Shown here piece after piece: positions 36,125-47,923 of a DNA stretch of 64,000 nt. How positions within the stretch are numbered: position 1 is the stretch's first letter; each line of letters begins with the position of its first letter. The translations under genes were made by a program, and so were the position numbers. The notes below the pieces were generated by a model. It did not search any database, was not told the origin of the DNA, and saw only the letters and a list, made by a program, of their open reading frames with translations. This DNA comes from Corylus avellana (Eukaryota; Streptophyta; Magnoliopsida; Fagales; Betulaceae), in assembly GCF_901000735.1 (NCBI RefSeq), contig NC_081547.1:21142838-21206837 (forward strand), in the 5' to 3' direction.

Positions 36125-36224
36125 NNNNNNNNNNNNNNNNNNNNNNNNNNNNNNNNNNNNNNNNNNNNNNNNNNNNNNNNNNNNNNNNNNNNNNNNNNNN
36201 NNNNNNNNNNNNNNNNNNNNNNNN
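36125..36224. other. Assembly gap, 100 N
   Basis: Exactly 100 N, the usual placeholder for a gap of unknown size. It sits between the GC-rich repeat and the start of duplication copy 2, so order and distance across it are not established by the sequence. Confidence 0.98.
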
Positions 36225-38034
36225 TTTGGCGACCCACAACCATGTTGTGGTCATACAGTGTGTTAGTGGGTCTAGGTTTTTTGTTTGGGATAAGCCCACA
36301 TATTTTATTCAAACCATCACAAAATTGACAATATTTCCCGTTTCTTAACCCAAAACTTTCAATTGAGACAATGTCTCCTTAAAACTATAAAAAAGTTGTC
36401 AATGTCCTCCCAAAAAAAGATAAAAATGATCACACCCATTTTTTAAGAAGACAAATATACCCCTATGATTTTAGGAAAAAAAAAAAACACTAAAAAACTT
36501 TTTTTTAAAAAAAATAATAATAAATAAAAAAGAGAACAAGAAAAAAAAAAAGAAGAAGCAAAAATCAAGGTCACGGCCTTTGACAAAATGAGGAGTAGCT
36601 GAACCACTTTCAAATGACTAAAAGATGGTTCAGACACTCCGGCCTGGCCGGCCACCATTTCACAAGAATATTGGCAAACAGCATTGAAACTACAAGGGAG
36701 CAAGAGAATGGCGAAAGGGCTAAAAAAACTGGCCGGTGCAATTGCCAATGATGAGGGGAGCTATATATGGGTACGTAGTACTGGGGTATGATAGTGGAGG
36801 GTTCAAGGGGCAAGCGGGCAAATGAGAAGAAATGGAGGTGTTGGCAATAGAGTTTGCCATCAAAAGGATACAATCGTTAATATAACAACTTTTTCTTTCT
36901 TTTTTTTTTTTCCCCTTCTTTTTTTGTTAATATGACAACTTGAACAGACAAGTTTGTACATAATAATAAAATCCTCATATTTTCCTTTGCATTTTCTTTA
37001 TAGTATAAATAACTCTATATTCCCTAATATAGAGCTATAAAACAGTTCATATCATGATAATGAAAACAATAATTTAAAACATAAACAATACATAACATAT
37101 ATCTCATGCTTTATTTCACATAATAGATATACTAACAAGTTCATACATCATCTTTCACAAGCTCATACTTTTCAGCCCAAATTCTCGGTCGATCAAGATT
37201 GAAATTATATACAGCCGAATTTTCAACCATTCTTTCTCACACCAAATTCTCTGATCTCTCTAGTTTCGGGTTAAAGTGTTTTAAGGGTGTGAGGAAGGAT
37301 TCTCAAGTATTGGAGTGCTATGAAGGTGGATTTTCGATCTAGAAGTTCGAAGTTATCATTTAGAGCGGAGTTTTCAGTTTAATTAGTCAAGTTATTAGAT
37401 ACACAATTATAATGGCCATATAAAATATATGTGGCTTAACAACGTACTTGTAGCGCGGTTGTAATGCCCGTATAAAAATGTAAGTGGTAGTTAAATATTA
37501 TTATAATGCTATAGTAATTCTCGTAAAGATTAATACGTGAAAATGCTACACTTAGTAAAGTAATTACTTTATGGTGCTTGTGTAACATTATAATATATAT
37601 ATATATAGTACGAATAATATGATCATAATTAATCATGAAAGCAGTTGACTACTTTGTGATTTGCTATTATTTAAAATGGGTCCTGCATACGGTTTTGTTG
37701 TTGCCCAAATATTGTTAAGATAAAAACAATGCATAAAAATAGTATATTCATAAAAACAAAGGTTTCTTTTTTTTTTTTTTGGTCTTGGATTTAAAAGTAT
37801 TAGGCTTATTAACGTTTTAAATCGGCAATTTTCATTATTGAAACCTAACGTGAGAAGTAGTCATAAAACGGCATAGTACTGCTCCAATCGATGGAGCTAG
37901 TTAGTCACATAAAGTTTAGTTGATTGGAGGATTATTTTGTCTGTAATATTGGTTCAATTAAGAATATTTACCCTTCATGCACGTACACTTGATACATTCT
38001 TAATTTTATGCAAACAGCAGAAGAATTACTATTG

Positions 38035-38075
<41 letters not shown>

Positions 38076-39653
38076 TGAAAAGATTAGTTGAGAAAAATGA
38101 TTGAACTTATAGGTTTTATGCACGTGAAAGCTTTAGAGTGGATCCATAAATAACATGTTTTTCTCCTGATAGATAGATTAAGGATAAAAGGACATTGATT
38201 AACATGTGTTTTATGCTTTTCTGAAAGATTAAGGAAAGTGAAAAGAACATTTGAGAAAAATGATTGAACTAATAGGTTTTATGCGCGTGAAAGCCTTAGA
38301 GTGGATACATAAATAACATGTGTTTTCTCCTGATGGATAGATCATGATTAAGGATAAAAGGACATTGATTAACATGTGTTTTATGTTTATGACTTGTGTT
38401 TTGGCAAATCACCACCAAATAAGGCAACAAAATATGGACGAGAAATTGCCACATCTAAAGGATAACCCCACACGATGTAAAAGTTGAAGATTTTAGTAAG
38501 TGATCCCAACTTGTTTTCAAAAGATGGCGGTGGGTGACGGGTCTTTTTAAAACTATGACACATTGACACAACATTATAACTTTATCAAATCTCCCTCCAT
38601 GCTAAAGCTCTCCTTACGTGTCATTGCTTATATTCAAATTCTGCTGGGAGTAGTTGCATAATTACATTGCATCACTCAAAAAAAAAAAAAAGATAGCAAT
38701 TTTTTTTTTTTAAATGGGCTTTTGTGTTCATATATTTGGGAAGAAAAGTAGGACAAAACCCATGGACTAGCCGACACCCTATAAAGTATCAACATATATA
38801 AAAGGTACTAATTTGGAAAATCAAACCAAAAGAGGACTATTTTGGAAAATGTTTTTCATAAACATCCTTATTTTTTAAGGAAAAAACTGCATATTTTGTT
38901 TATGATCAATATTAATATTATTATTATTTTCCTGTATCTTATATTACCTTAATTTTTGGATTAGATATTCCATTTTACCTCTATTAATGTATTCCCATAT
39001 TCTATTATATGTTTATACCAAACACACACCAAGAAGCTACATGTTAGATCCAAATCGCTCAAATGAAGTGTATGGCTCCATTAGACACTTCGTCTAGTGA
39101 GTATTGGGCTTGACTCTCCCTTTTCATTAATAACCTGGGCCCAAATCTAAAAAGGCCCCTCACAGGACTCTTCCAACTTCTTTGGTCTGAACATTAATGA
39201 TGATGATGATGATGGTGGCAATCTAATGTAATGAGTCATTCCAAAGTACAGATTCAAGACACCTATTTCAACCATTTTTCCTTGATGAATTGGTGTAATA
39301 GAACAATAAAGGATAAATTATGGGCAAAAAGAGTTTTTGTTACAAAATTGACAAATCATTCATCTAAATATTCAAATGAACATCTAAATATTCAGACTGC
39401 CAGCCGTAATGGCAGTCTGACTGCTAGTCTGGCCCTTTCAGCTTTTGACAGCTCAACACAAGCCTAAACAAAAGTGGTATTCCTAATTAAATTCTAGGTG
39501 AGAGTAGATCATGAAAGTACGATCTTTTAAAACATAATTTGTTTTTAAACTTTTTTTTTAAACAAAAAGAAAAAGAAAAAGAAAATCTCTTTAGCTAAGG
39601 AAATGTCTTCAAATACCCGATTGATCCTGAAGCATGACTCATGTTTTTAATTT
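36225..39653. repeat. Recent 3.43-kb duplication, copy 2
   Basis: Direct near-identical copy of 29947-33380, beginning at the first base after the gap and ending at tgtttttaattt, after which sequence unlike copy 1 follows (acttattgaaaaac). It contains the same (TA)n tract (38,039-38,070) and the same pair of gaaagatta-type units. No convincing gene. Confidence 0.9.
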
Positions 39654-42468
39654 ACTTATTGAAAAACTTAAGAAAATTAAAAACTTAAGAAAATTAAAAA
39701 CCAAACACATCTAAGTAATATATATATGACCCTAATTATATACCATTTCTTCTTGCGGTTCATTGAGATTAAGGAAAATGTGATTAAATTTGAGTGGTTG
39801 CAAGTAAAACATGTATTGCGTACATATATTTTTTTTTCTTTCTTGGTTGGGGGTAGGCTATCATGGAAATTGGAAGGAACAACAGCTATAGCTAGAGTCA
39901 GATTCAACAGTAACTGTGAGTTAGATTCAACGGTCAAATACGATTAATTCAAAGAAAGAAAGTCGCAGTACTTTTTTTGGGCGTCCAAAATTCAACAGTA
40001 TTGTTGATTATAATTCCAAAGTGGGAATAAACCCAACAACTTCAGTGGTTGACTTTAATGATACCTTCACTTCCTTCCTATCTATAATAGATTTCCTTTG
40101 CCAGCACAAAATTAGGAAGATCAGGAGGGACCATTTTACTTGTCCAGCACAAAATTAGGAAGATCAGGAGGGACCATTTTACTTGTCCTTTTTTTCATAT
40201 TAAAATCGGGGAAGGGGAGTGAGGAGATGGATGCAACAAACATAACATAAATAAAGGGTTGGTAACCCAACAATAAGCTTTGATACATTTAAATCAGTGT
40301 GGAAAAACAAAAAATAAAAGGGAATATGTCAAATGAATGATACAATCTTAATTTTTTTTTAACAAAAAATGCTAAGAAAAATGACGGCCATTAAAGTTGT
40401 GATTTGAAAACGTAGAACAATTTGCTTTTTTAAATTGCAGGCAGTGGCAGAGCCACATTAAGACCTGAATGGGCCATGGCCCTAGCTCCCAAAGGTTAAT
40501 AAAATTTTGACTTCCAGCAAGTATTTTGTTTTTATGTGAGTATTTTTAAGGAGCAACAATGCCACTTTGCTGATGGTCAAAAACCTGATCCAACATTTTA
40601 TTTTCAGGTTAAGACCTGAAGGAGCCACGTTTGTTCCAATGTCCCTTGCAAGTATTTTGTCTGGGCTGAACTTTAATAATTTATTTTTTCATAATGTGGG
40701 TAATGTTCTTTCATCCGTGGCAATCAAAAATCAAGAAATGGAGCAACTAACTGGCAGTTAGAAATCAAATCCCAATTATTAAAATTAAACGTGTACACAT
40801 TTTAGTCTAAATAATATTGCAAAAATTAAAAGGTATTGGGTAAGACTGAAATTGGGTATTTGTGATTATTACATTGCTCTAAACTTGAGATTTTTGCTTG
40901 CTTTCTATGTTGATTGAGTTTAGAGAGGCCATGTATTGCTTTATTTTGGTTCCTCTCATGCTTCATTCGTATGAATGTTTCTTGGACGGTTTTTGGGTTC
41001 CAAATTTTTCAAATTTGGGGCTTTTGTGGTTGTAACTTGTTTGGGTGTACATTTCAAAGTTGTTTTGGGGTTTTCCATTTGTTGATGATCTCGACTTGTG
41101 AAATGTAATTGTGCTGTGATAATTTCCACATGAATTTTTAGTGTCTCCCTCGATCTCTACCTAAGCCTCCTCTTCAGGATGCCCACAATCCTCTTGAGGA
41201 ACCTCTTGATGACACTCCTAGGGATGGAGAGTAGTCTGCTTGTGGTTCTCTGCCTTTGTCAATGGTGATAAAAAGGGGGAGAAGTTTTGAAGAAGAGGGA
41301 CTCTTCTAGCTAGCTAGGGAGATGGTCTGCTTGAGGGGGAGTTGTGTTGATATTGAGCCTACCAAAATGTCGGTGATGAGGAGATGCACTTGAAGAAGAT
41401 TGACTAGTCCGTAGGCAAACAATTAAGAATCATGTTGTCATATATACGGAGTTTTAGACTTTCAAAAGGGTTTTGTAAGTTTCTTGTGTGTACTTTGAAT
41501 ATTCTTCATGATGATGAGTTCTCGAGTTTGGTTGTGATTTTTTCTTTTGATTTGTTCTTAGGGTTTCCCGCTTCATAACCAAATTGCTTGTGTTGTGGAT
41601 GTGTTGTTTATTAATGTTTATTTTATGAATAGTAATAAAAAGTGAATGTATAAACAAAAAGAGAAAAAAATTTGTTTTGTATAAAAAATTTTGTTTTGTA
41701 ATGATTTTTTTATTTAAATAGTAATAAAAAAGTAATTGATGTGATGTAAAAAGTAAAAATGTTAAGTTGATTTTAAGATGAATTTTTTGAATCTTGAGAT
41801 TAAGTCTGGCCCATTCCTTTGCCAAACACACCCTGAAAGAAAACTTGACTAGGAAGACTTTTGCATCATTTGATAATAATGTTTCTTTAGAAAGTTTCTG
41901 TTTATTTATTTACTCTTTTCTTTTTAGTAAAAACAAAATACAAAAATATTAACAAATAACTTTAAACATAATACTCACAAAATAATTAGAATTAATTTTA
42001 TTTTAATACCTTATCAAAAAAAAAAGGAAAAGAAAAACCTCCTTTGAACTTGTTGGTCTCCTCTTTTTACCACCACACCAGTATCATCAAAGTTTGCCCA
42101 GACGATACCGAATTATTGATGGATTGGTCAGAGAAAAAGAAAGGGAGAGTGACAGCTCCATAGCTGATTTTGATGCTGGTTTTTAATGTGGTAGGAAAAT
42201 GACAGCTCCATTAGAAAAAGATGGTAATTATAGTTTGACATCAGAGTTAGTACACCCAATTGATTCGCATTCAACATTATTCAAGACAAAACAACAACTC
42301 TACATTGAAGACAGCTCCTCCCTTCTCGATTTCCTATGAAGTACATTACATGCATGTCTACTTCTTTTCTTTTTTTTTTCTTTGTGGGGGGGCGGGGGGA
42401 TCAACAAAGAAAGAACCTCGAACAACGGCGGTGGCACTCAAATACCCTGCAGTTATTATGGCTCGCTT
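39654..42468. other. Intergenic with TE fragments
   Basis: No gene. A 43-bp perfect tandem duplication lies at 40101-40186. At 40,441 the sequence caggcagtggcagagccac resembles the end of 'gtggcggagcca' elements. 41,130-41,460 (ctaagcctcctcttcagg, aaagggggagaag, ttgagggggagttg) looks like a Copia or Sirevirus-type internal remnant but is too decayed to assign. 41,590-41,830 is AT-rich. The 3' region of AHP6 would fall in about 42,240-42,468. Confidence 0.4.
40101..40186. repeat. 43-bp perfect tandem duplication
   Basis: Units 40101-40143 and 40144-40186 (ccagcacaaaattaggaag..) are identical. Confidence 0.95.
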
Positions 42469-43717
42469 TTAGTTGTGCATCGGGTACCTAACTCCGGCTG
42501 CCAAAACTCTTTGCTGTTCTATCTGTAATGTTTCATCAAACCAACTAGATTTTAGTCTTTAATGGACCAGATATGATGCCAGAAGACAAAAGAGAACATT
42601 AAAGGTTTGAGGTGTATACTTACTTGGAACAGTTCGTGCAATTTGTTTTTCAGGTAGCAATACTCATGTTCTAGCAGCTCCAAAGCTCTCAAACACCTGA
42701 TCACCAAAATCCCACATCGTAAAAAGACATAATAATTTCTCTAATAAATCACCATCATTTGTTCTTCTCTTTCTTAATATTAATTAGTCAAAAAAACAAA
42801 AAACAAAAAAAAACGAAGCAATACTTACTTAAAGCCAGCGGTGTGTTTGATAACCCATAAAATAAAAGAAATTTTAAATTTTTTTTAGCGTTTGATAATG
42901 TTCTAGCTTTTATGTCATTCTTGCAAGGGAGAGAAGATGATGAATCATTCTATTCAAATTACTAATAATTTAGACAAATAATATACGACGTATTATATAA
43001 AACTCACATTTTCCAAATAAATAATCGGACCATACAAAATAAAATCTCTAAATCAAGCAACATTTCTTGTTCTCTTTCTTAGTAAAAAGGTAATACTTAA
43101 AGCCAAATGTTGTGTTCGGTAATCATTTTTAGGGTGTTCTTAAGTGTTCACGTTGAAAAATTATTTTAAAATGATAAAAAAAAAAAAAAAAGAAAGAAGA
43201 AGTTTTAATTTTATACAGCGTTTTACGACAAGAGTTATTTGATAATGTTTTGACTCTTTCCTTGTCCTGAAATTCACAGGAAGAAGATAATGAATTCTTC
43301 TACTTAAATTACTAGTAATTTAAACAAGTAATATAAGACATTTTATATGAAACTCGCGTGCCTGAATAAATAATTGGACAACTAAAAATTTTTAGACATG
43401 TGAGTCTCGTATATTTTGTCTTACAATTAGAGATAATTTGGTGTAATCCCGCAATCCGAAAAAGTGATGGAAGCGCGAGTAAAGAGGAGGAAATAGCGCA
43501 CCCACCCGGCACGGTTGTTCTGTTCAGAAGCGGCGCGAAACGCAACGCATACGTTTCTGACTCTCTTGGCACCGATGCTGGAGCTGCTTCCCATGAACTG
43601 ATTCAAATGGATTCCCATTTTCTTGTAGTCCGAGAACTCCCTCTCCACCCTGTCCCGTCACCAAAAAACAAGCATTAAGCAACCAATGTTCAAATTCAAA
43701 CACAGATGTTTCTGTCT

Positions 43718-43750
<33 letters not shown>

Positions 43751-44050
43751 CACAAGAGTGCTCTGAGGTTTTTTAAGAGCTTCTCCGACTCATGGAAATA
43801 GATGTTGACAACCTCGGAGACAAAGTTCGGGGAGCTCTCATCTTGTAGCTGCTGAAGCTGCAAGAATTGCTCATCCAGCACTCCCTAAACACCAAAACCA
43901 AACCAACCCCATTACAATATTTGTCAGCTGACAAAAAAAACACAGCAGAAATAAGAAATTAATGGTCGGATTGAGCATTACCTGGTGGAAGAGTAAGGCC
44001 AGTAGACGATTCATGTCGGCCCGCAACCGATCCATACCCAACCCGAGCAT
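42469..44050 (-). CDS. AHP6: AHP6-type pseudo histidine phosphotransfer protein, five exons
   Basis: Exons: 44050-43982, 43884-43754, 43649-43506, 42696-42624, 42522-42469; introns of 97, 104, 809 and 101 bp, all GT..AG. The product is 156 aa, starting MLGLGMDRLRADMNRLLALL and ending AAGVRYPMHN. It carries the HPt four-helix domain, but the phosphorylatable His of the usual HQLKGSS motif is Asn (H81-L82-N83-Q84-F85-M86-G87-S88-S89), as in Arabidopsis AHP6, where N83 makes the protein an inhibitor of cytokinin phosphorelay. Known of the family: it competes with true AHPs, allowing protoxylem formation and patterning of organ initiation. An upstream in-frame Met (44056, MWMLG) exists; the second Met is chosen because the family begins MLGLG. 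Intron 2 carries a (GA)n tract (43718-43745). Confidence 0.93.
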
Positions 44051-44225
44051 CCACACAGGAAGACCCGTCTTGGCAATTCACTTGTTGAACACAAAAAAAA
44101 GAATTAAACAGCAGAAAAAGGTGGGATTTATTCTTCTTCGTTTGGCTTCGGGGTTTAGGGTTTTGTGTAGTTGATGAAGAGCGGGAATACAACGTGCTCA
44201 TAACAACTATTTAAAGCCAAACCAG
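44051..44225 (-). promoter_or_regulatory. Leader and core promoter of AHP6
   Basis: On the minus strand there is a TATA-like TTTAAATAG at about 44215-44207 and a telo-box AAACCCTAA at 44163-44155 within the probable leader. Telo-boxes are common in plant promoters and leaders. The leader would be about 130 nt. Confidence 0.45.
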
Positions 44226-47200
44226 TGGAGCAGGGCCCCACTCTTGCAACGGAGTAAAGTAAAAACTCTTGTGTATTGTTTTTTTACACGCACCAAAAGC
44301 TTTTGGCCCTTCTTAGGTAGTGTCGTACTACAACATGTCCTTTGCGTGGGGCTCAGGGGGAAATAAATAAATTCATTGCATGGTATGGTAAAAAAAAAAA
44401 TTCTTAATAAATGGTCAGAGGAGGAAAAATTACATCAGTAGTTAATTTATTTGAGCGTGACTATAATAGCGTCTATCTATTGTAAATTAATCATGTGAGA
44501 GTTTTAGATGGTGAAAGCCGCATGTCGATATCTGCTCTCTCGATCTCGATTATATACACTACAATAATATTTACTCATGAAAACTGTTTTAGTTATTACA
44601 AATTTTTAGTAAACATTTATTTACAAATTAACAAGTAATTTGATATTTTGCATTGGAGAAGATATATATACAAAAGATGACAAGAGGTTTAGATTCCTTC
44701 ATTACATATATTTATATATGAACTTTTTTTTTTTTTTAAAAGAGATATATGAGCTTTGGTGTATGAACAAAAAATGACAAAAAGTATGATGCATGTACTT
44801 CTTTAATTCTAAAAATATATGCTATTTTTGTGCGTATATTTTGGTTTTTGTTTAAAAAATGTTTTTATATATGACATAAAGCTGAAAAATACTTTTGTAA
44901 TTTTAAAAATGTTTTGTATTTAGATTATTTGTAAATACTTTTGTTTTTAAATTTTTTTTAAAAAATTAACAAAAGGGAACTTTTTAACTAAATCTACCTT
45001 ACAAGAGGTATATTCTAGATGTATATAATATTGTACTCCCCCTGACAAATTAATAAATCACATAGAGATGATCCTACAAAAAAGAAAAAAAAAGGGAAAT
45101 TGGAGAGGTGAGCTCACGCGCCACAATGAGAATGGGGATAGAGTAACATTTTGGTCGAGGGCGTGCACTGTGGAAGTTATCGAGGTGAATGTGGGGTATC
45201 CACCGGACCAGCCTACAAACAACAGACTCACCAACTGTAGGGAGGGGAGGGAAGGAAGAGGCAAGGGCGGTGGTGACCTGCTGTCCCCGTTTCCGGTCGC
45301 CTCGCGTGCTGTCTGTTTGTGACAGGGTGGTGCGGCGTTGAACCCTCGCTCCCACCCGACAACTCTCTGCAACCGGTGAATGTCAGTCGCTTCCCCCCAC
45401 TCCTTTATATTCATTTAAATAAATATAAATAAAAACAATTTGAACACCACCTTTTCAACTTTATTTAATAAAAAAAATTAACTTCCATTGTTTTTGCTTT
45501 ACACAGAGCCTCCTAATTCACCTTTTTCTCGGTGCACTTTCCATCTGACTTTCTCGAGAAAAATGTTGCTGCTTTCACACAGCCTGCATCGAAGCATGGG
45601 GAGGGAGGAATAGAGCGCCCGGTAAACAAGGCTCTGGGTGACAGGTGGTCGAGGTGGTGCTGACAATGCTCGTCATGGCTTGGTGTGGACACGTGGCGTG
45701 ATGGGTAATGCGTTAAGGTTGTCATTTTGTGTGGTCAGATGGTGGAAAACAAAACAAACAAACAAAAACAAACAAAAAAACAATTGATGATGATGATGAG
45801 ACTTTTCTAAAGGGTGGTGATTGAAGCACAAAATCATAGGTGATTGTATATTATTGGACCACTCATTTGGGTTCGTCTGATTACCACACCCTCATAATTC
45901 CAAGAACCTCTTGTTTTTCTTCTTACCAAAGTGTTGGCATTATCATTTGCTAAAAAGGATTTGAATCATGACTATTTTCATGATATATCTTAATTAAATT
46001 GAATGTTGAAGTTTTTCAATATTACTTTTAGCATGAATGTATAATAAATTATTTGAATAAATCCGTCTTTGTGGCTTAAATTTTACATAAATATTAAAAA
46101 TGTCACTTTGTGTGTTTTCGGTTCAATTTTGATTGCTCGTTTGAAAGGGTAACCAAATTGCTACGTAGGTATTTACACATAAATTAAAACAACACCGTTC
46201 AACCTACGAAACATATTCCACGTGTCTTTCATTACAAGTAAGTCCCAGTCGTGCAAAATAAACCAAAGCATCACTTGAAGTTTTCACATCAAAATCGAGA
46301 GAGAATAAGAGGGATTATAGAATTATCTGAAACACAAAAGACCTTTCTGCTACCAAATTATCTAAACCCTAGCTCACCATCTTCATCAATGTCTGTCAAG
46401 TGGTACATTTTTTTATATTACATTTGTCATCTCAATCGTTTCATAGCCTTTTTTTCATCTACATCATAACATTTTTTTCAACCAAAAAGGATAATGGGTC
46501 CAAAATTTTGAAGTAAAAAATAAAAAAAAAGATATTTATTCTCAAGAAAAAATCATGCTCAACTTCGATAACATGCATAAATGAGCTAATGTGAAGTTTA
46601 ATTAATTAATTTATTTCACAATCAATGTCATTTTTTCTTTTACTGCTGAATTCATTAAAAGATATTTATTCTCAAGAAAAAATCATGCTCAACTTCGATA
46701 ACATGCATAAATGAGCTAATGTGAAGTTTAATTAATTAATTTATTTCACAATCAATGTCATTTTTTCTTTTACTGCTGAATTCATTAAATACAAGAATTC
46801 AAAATATGAGTACTTTTTATCCTTTTCACTTTCGCCCCACCTGATTCCTGAAGGAAAAGACAATTCATAAGTCATAACTATAAGTACTTGATGGCAATTG
46901 TACATTGTTTTTCCCCTCTTGGATAAAAATGCTTGTCTTTTGCAGCAAACAAATCGGTTCGGCAGAGAAAAAATATACGAATTTAAGGAACGGAAACAGC
47001 AATAATACTCATTGACAAGTCTTAGAATTTATGGTTCTTTTTATGGGTTGGATTGCATTTTTGTTTCGGTTTCGGTTTCGGTTTGATAGTATAGTAAAAA
47101 TTGATTTATGTGAAAAAAAAGTAAAAATAATTTTTTTAAAAAAAAAAAGTGAAAAAGTAAAAATAGTGTGAAAAAAATTAAAAAATTTTGTTTTGTAGTA

Positions 47201-47461
47201 ATTTTTTTATTTGAATAGTAATAAAAAATGATTGATGTGATGTAAAAAGTAAAAGAATGTTGAAAAAATGAAAAAGTGGGATGAATATTGTTGTGTCAAA
47301 ATCATGCTAAAACCTTTTATCAAACAGACCCATATGTTTCGTGAATATTACTGTTCAGAATTGCTATAGCAATTAATGCATTTTTTGTTATGTGTTTATA
47401 CACAAAGTATAAGCCTCTACATCTATTAGTTTTTAAGTTTTTGTGTTGAATGCTTTACCAA
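44226..47461. other. Intergenic; two GC-richer islets upstream of AHP6
   Basis: Mostly AT-rich. Two islets stand out: 45,100-45,400 (cgcctcgcgtgctgtc, ccaccggaccagcc; long open frames on both strands, e.g. 118 codons at 45414-45058 minus, unrecognised) and 45,515-45,740, which contains GACACGTGGCG, a strong G-box/ABRE core, at about 45,689. They lie 1.0-1.7 kb upstream of AHP6 and could be regulatory or a lost exon. A (tttcgg)n-like run lies at 47,063-47,083. Confidence 0.35.
46529..46789. repeat. 130-bp perfect tandem duplication
   Basis: The sequence from gatatttattctcaagaaa (46531) repeats at 46661 with no difference seen, through ctgctgaattcattaaa. Period 130 bp, two copies. Perfect identity implies a recent event or an assembly error. 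Confidence 0.95.
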
Positions 47462-47470
47462 ATATAATAA

Positions 47471-47914
47471 GGGGAAACTTCACTTAATTTTTTTAATTGT
47501 TGTTGCTTTTGTAATTACTCCATTAACTTCAAAAAAATATCAATTTAGTGTATTTATCTTTCAATTTTTTCAGTTTCACCAATCCAGTAGGATTTTATGT
47601 TAAATCCTGTAAAAATTGCCAAAACATTCATTTTTTTTTCAAAGATTTAAGTGTGAGTATTTTTGAAAATTCCGTTAAATCCTGTCTTACGCCTAAAAAC
47701 CATGCAATTTTTTTTTTCCTTAAAAAAAATGTATTAAAATGGGGTATTTTAGAAATTTTGACACCCCTCCGTTAAAATTTTTCGTTAAATCCTAATATGT
47801 GGGTGACATTGAAAAAAAATTAAAAGACAGATATACTAAATTGAGAGTTTTTTAAGTTTATGATAATAATTGTAAATGTGATGAAAATTCAGAGAGATTA
47901 AGTGAAGTTTTCCC
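47471..47914. mobile_element. Mutator-like MITE, 444 bp, 9-bp TSD
   Basis: The ends GGGGAAACTTCACTTAAT and ATTAAGTGAAGTTTTCCC are inverted repeats. The 9-bp target duplication atataataa is perfect (47462-47470 and 47915-47923). A 9-bp duplication points to the Mutator superfamily. There is no coding capacity. Decayed relatives lie beside both LOR genes. Confidence 0.9.
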
Positions 47915-47923
47915 ATATAATAA

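Noticed and set aside
41130..41460. Assigning a Sirevirus-type Copia element
   Set aside because: Only suggestive phrases (aaagggggag); no integrase, RT or LTR in this stretch, so kept as a low-confidence remark only.
45058..45414. 118-codon minus-strand frame upstream of AHP6 as a gene
   Set aside because: No domain or homologue recognised, and equally long frames exist on the other strand; GC-rich composition alone makes long frames likely.
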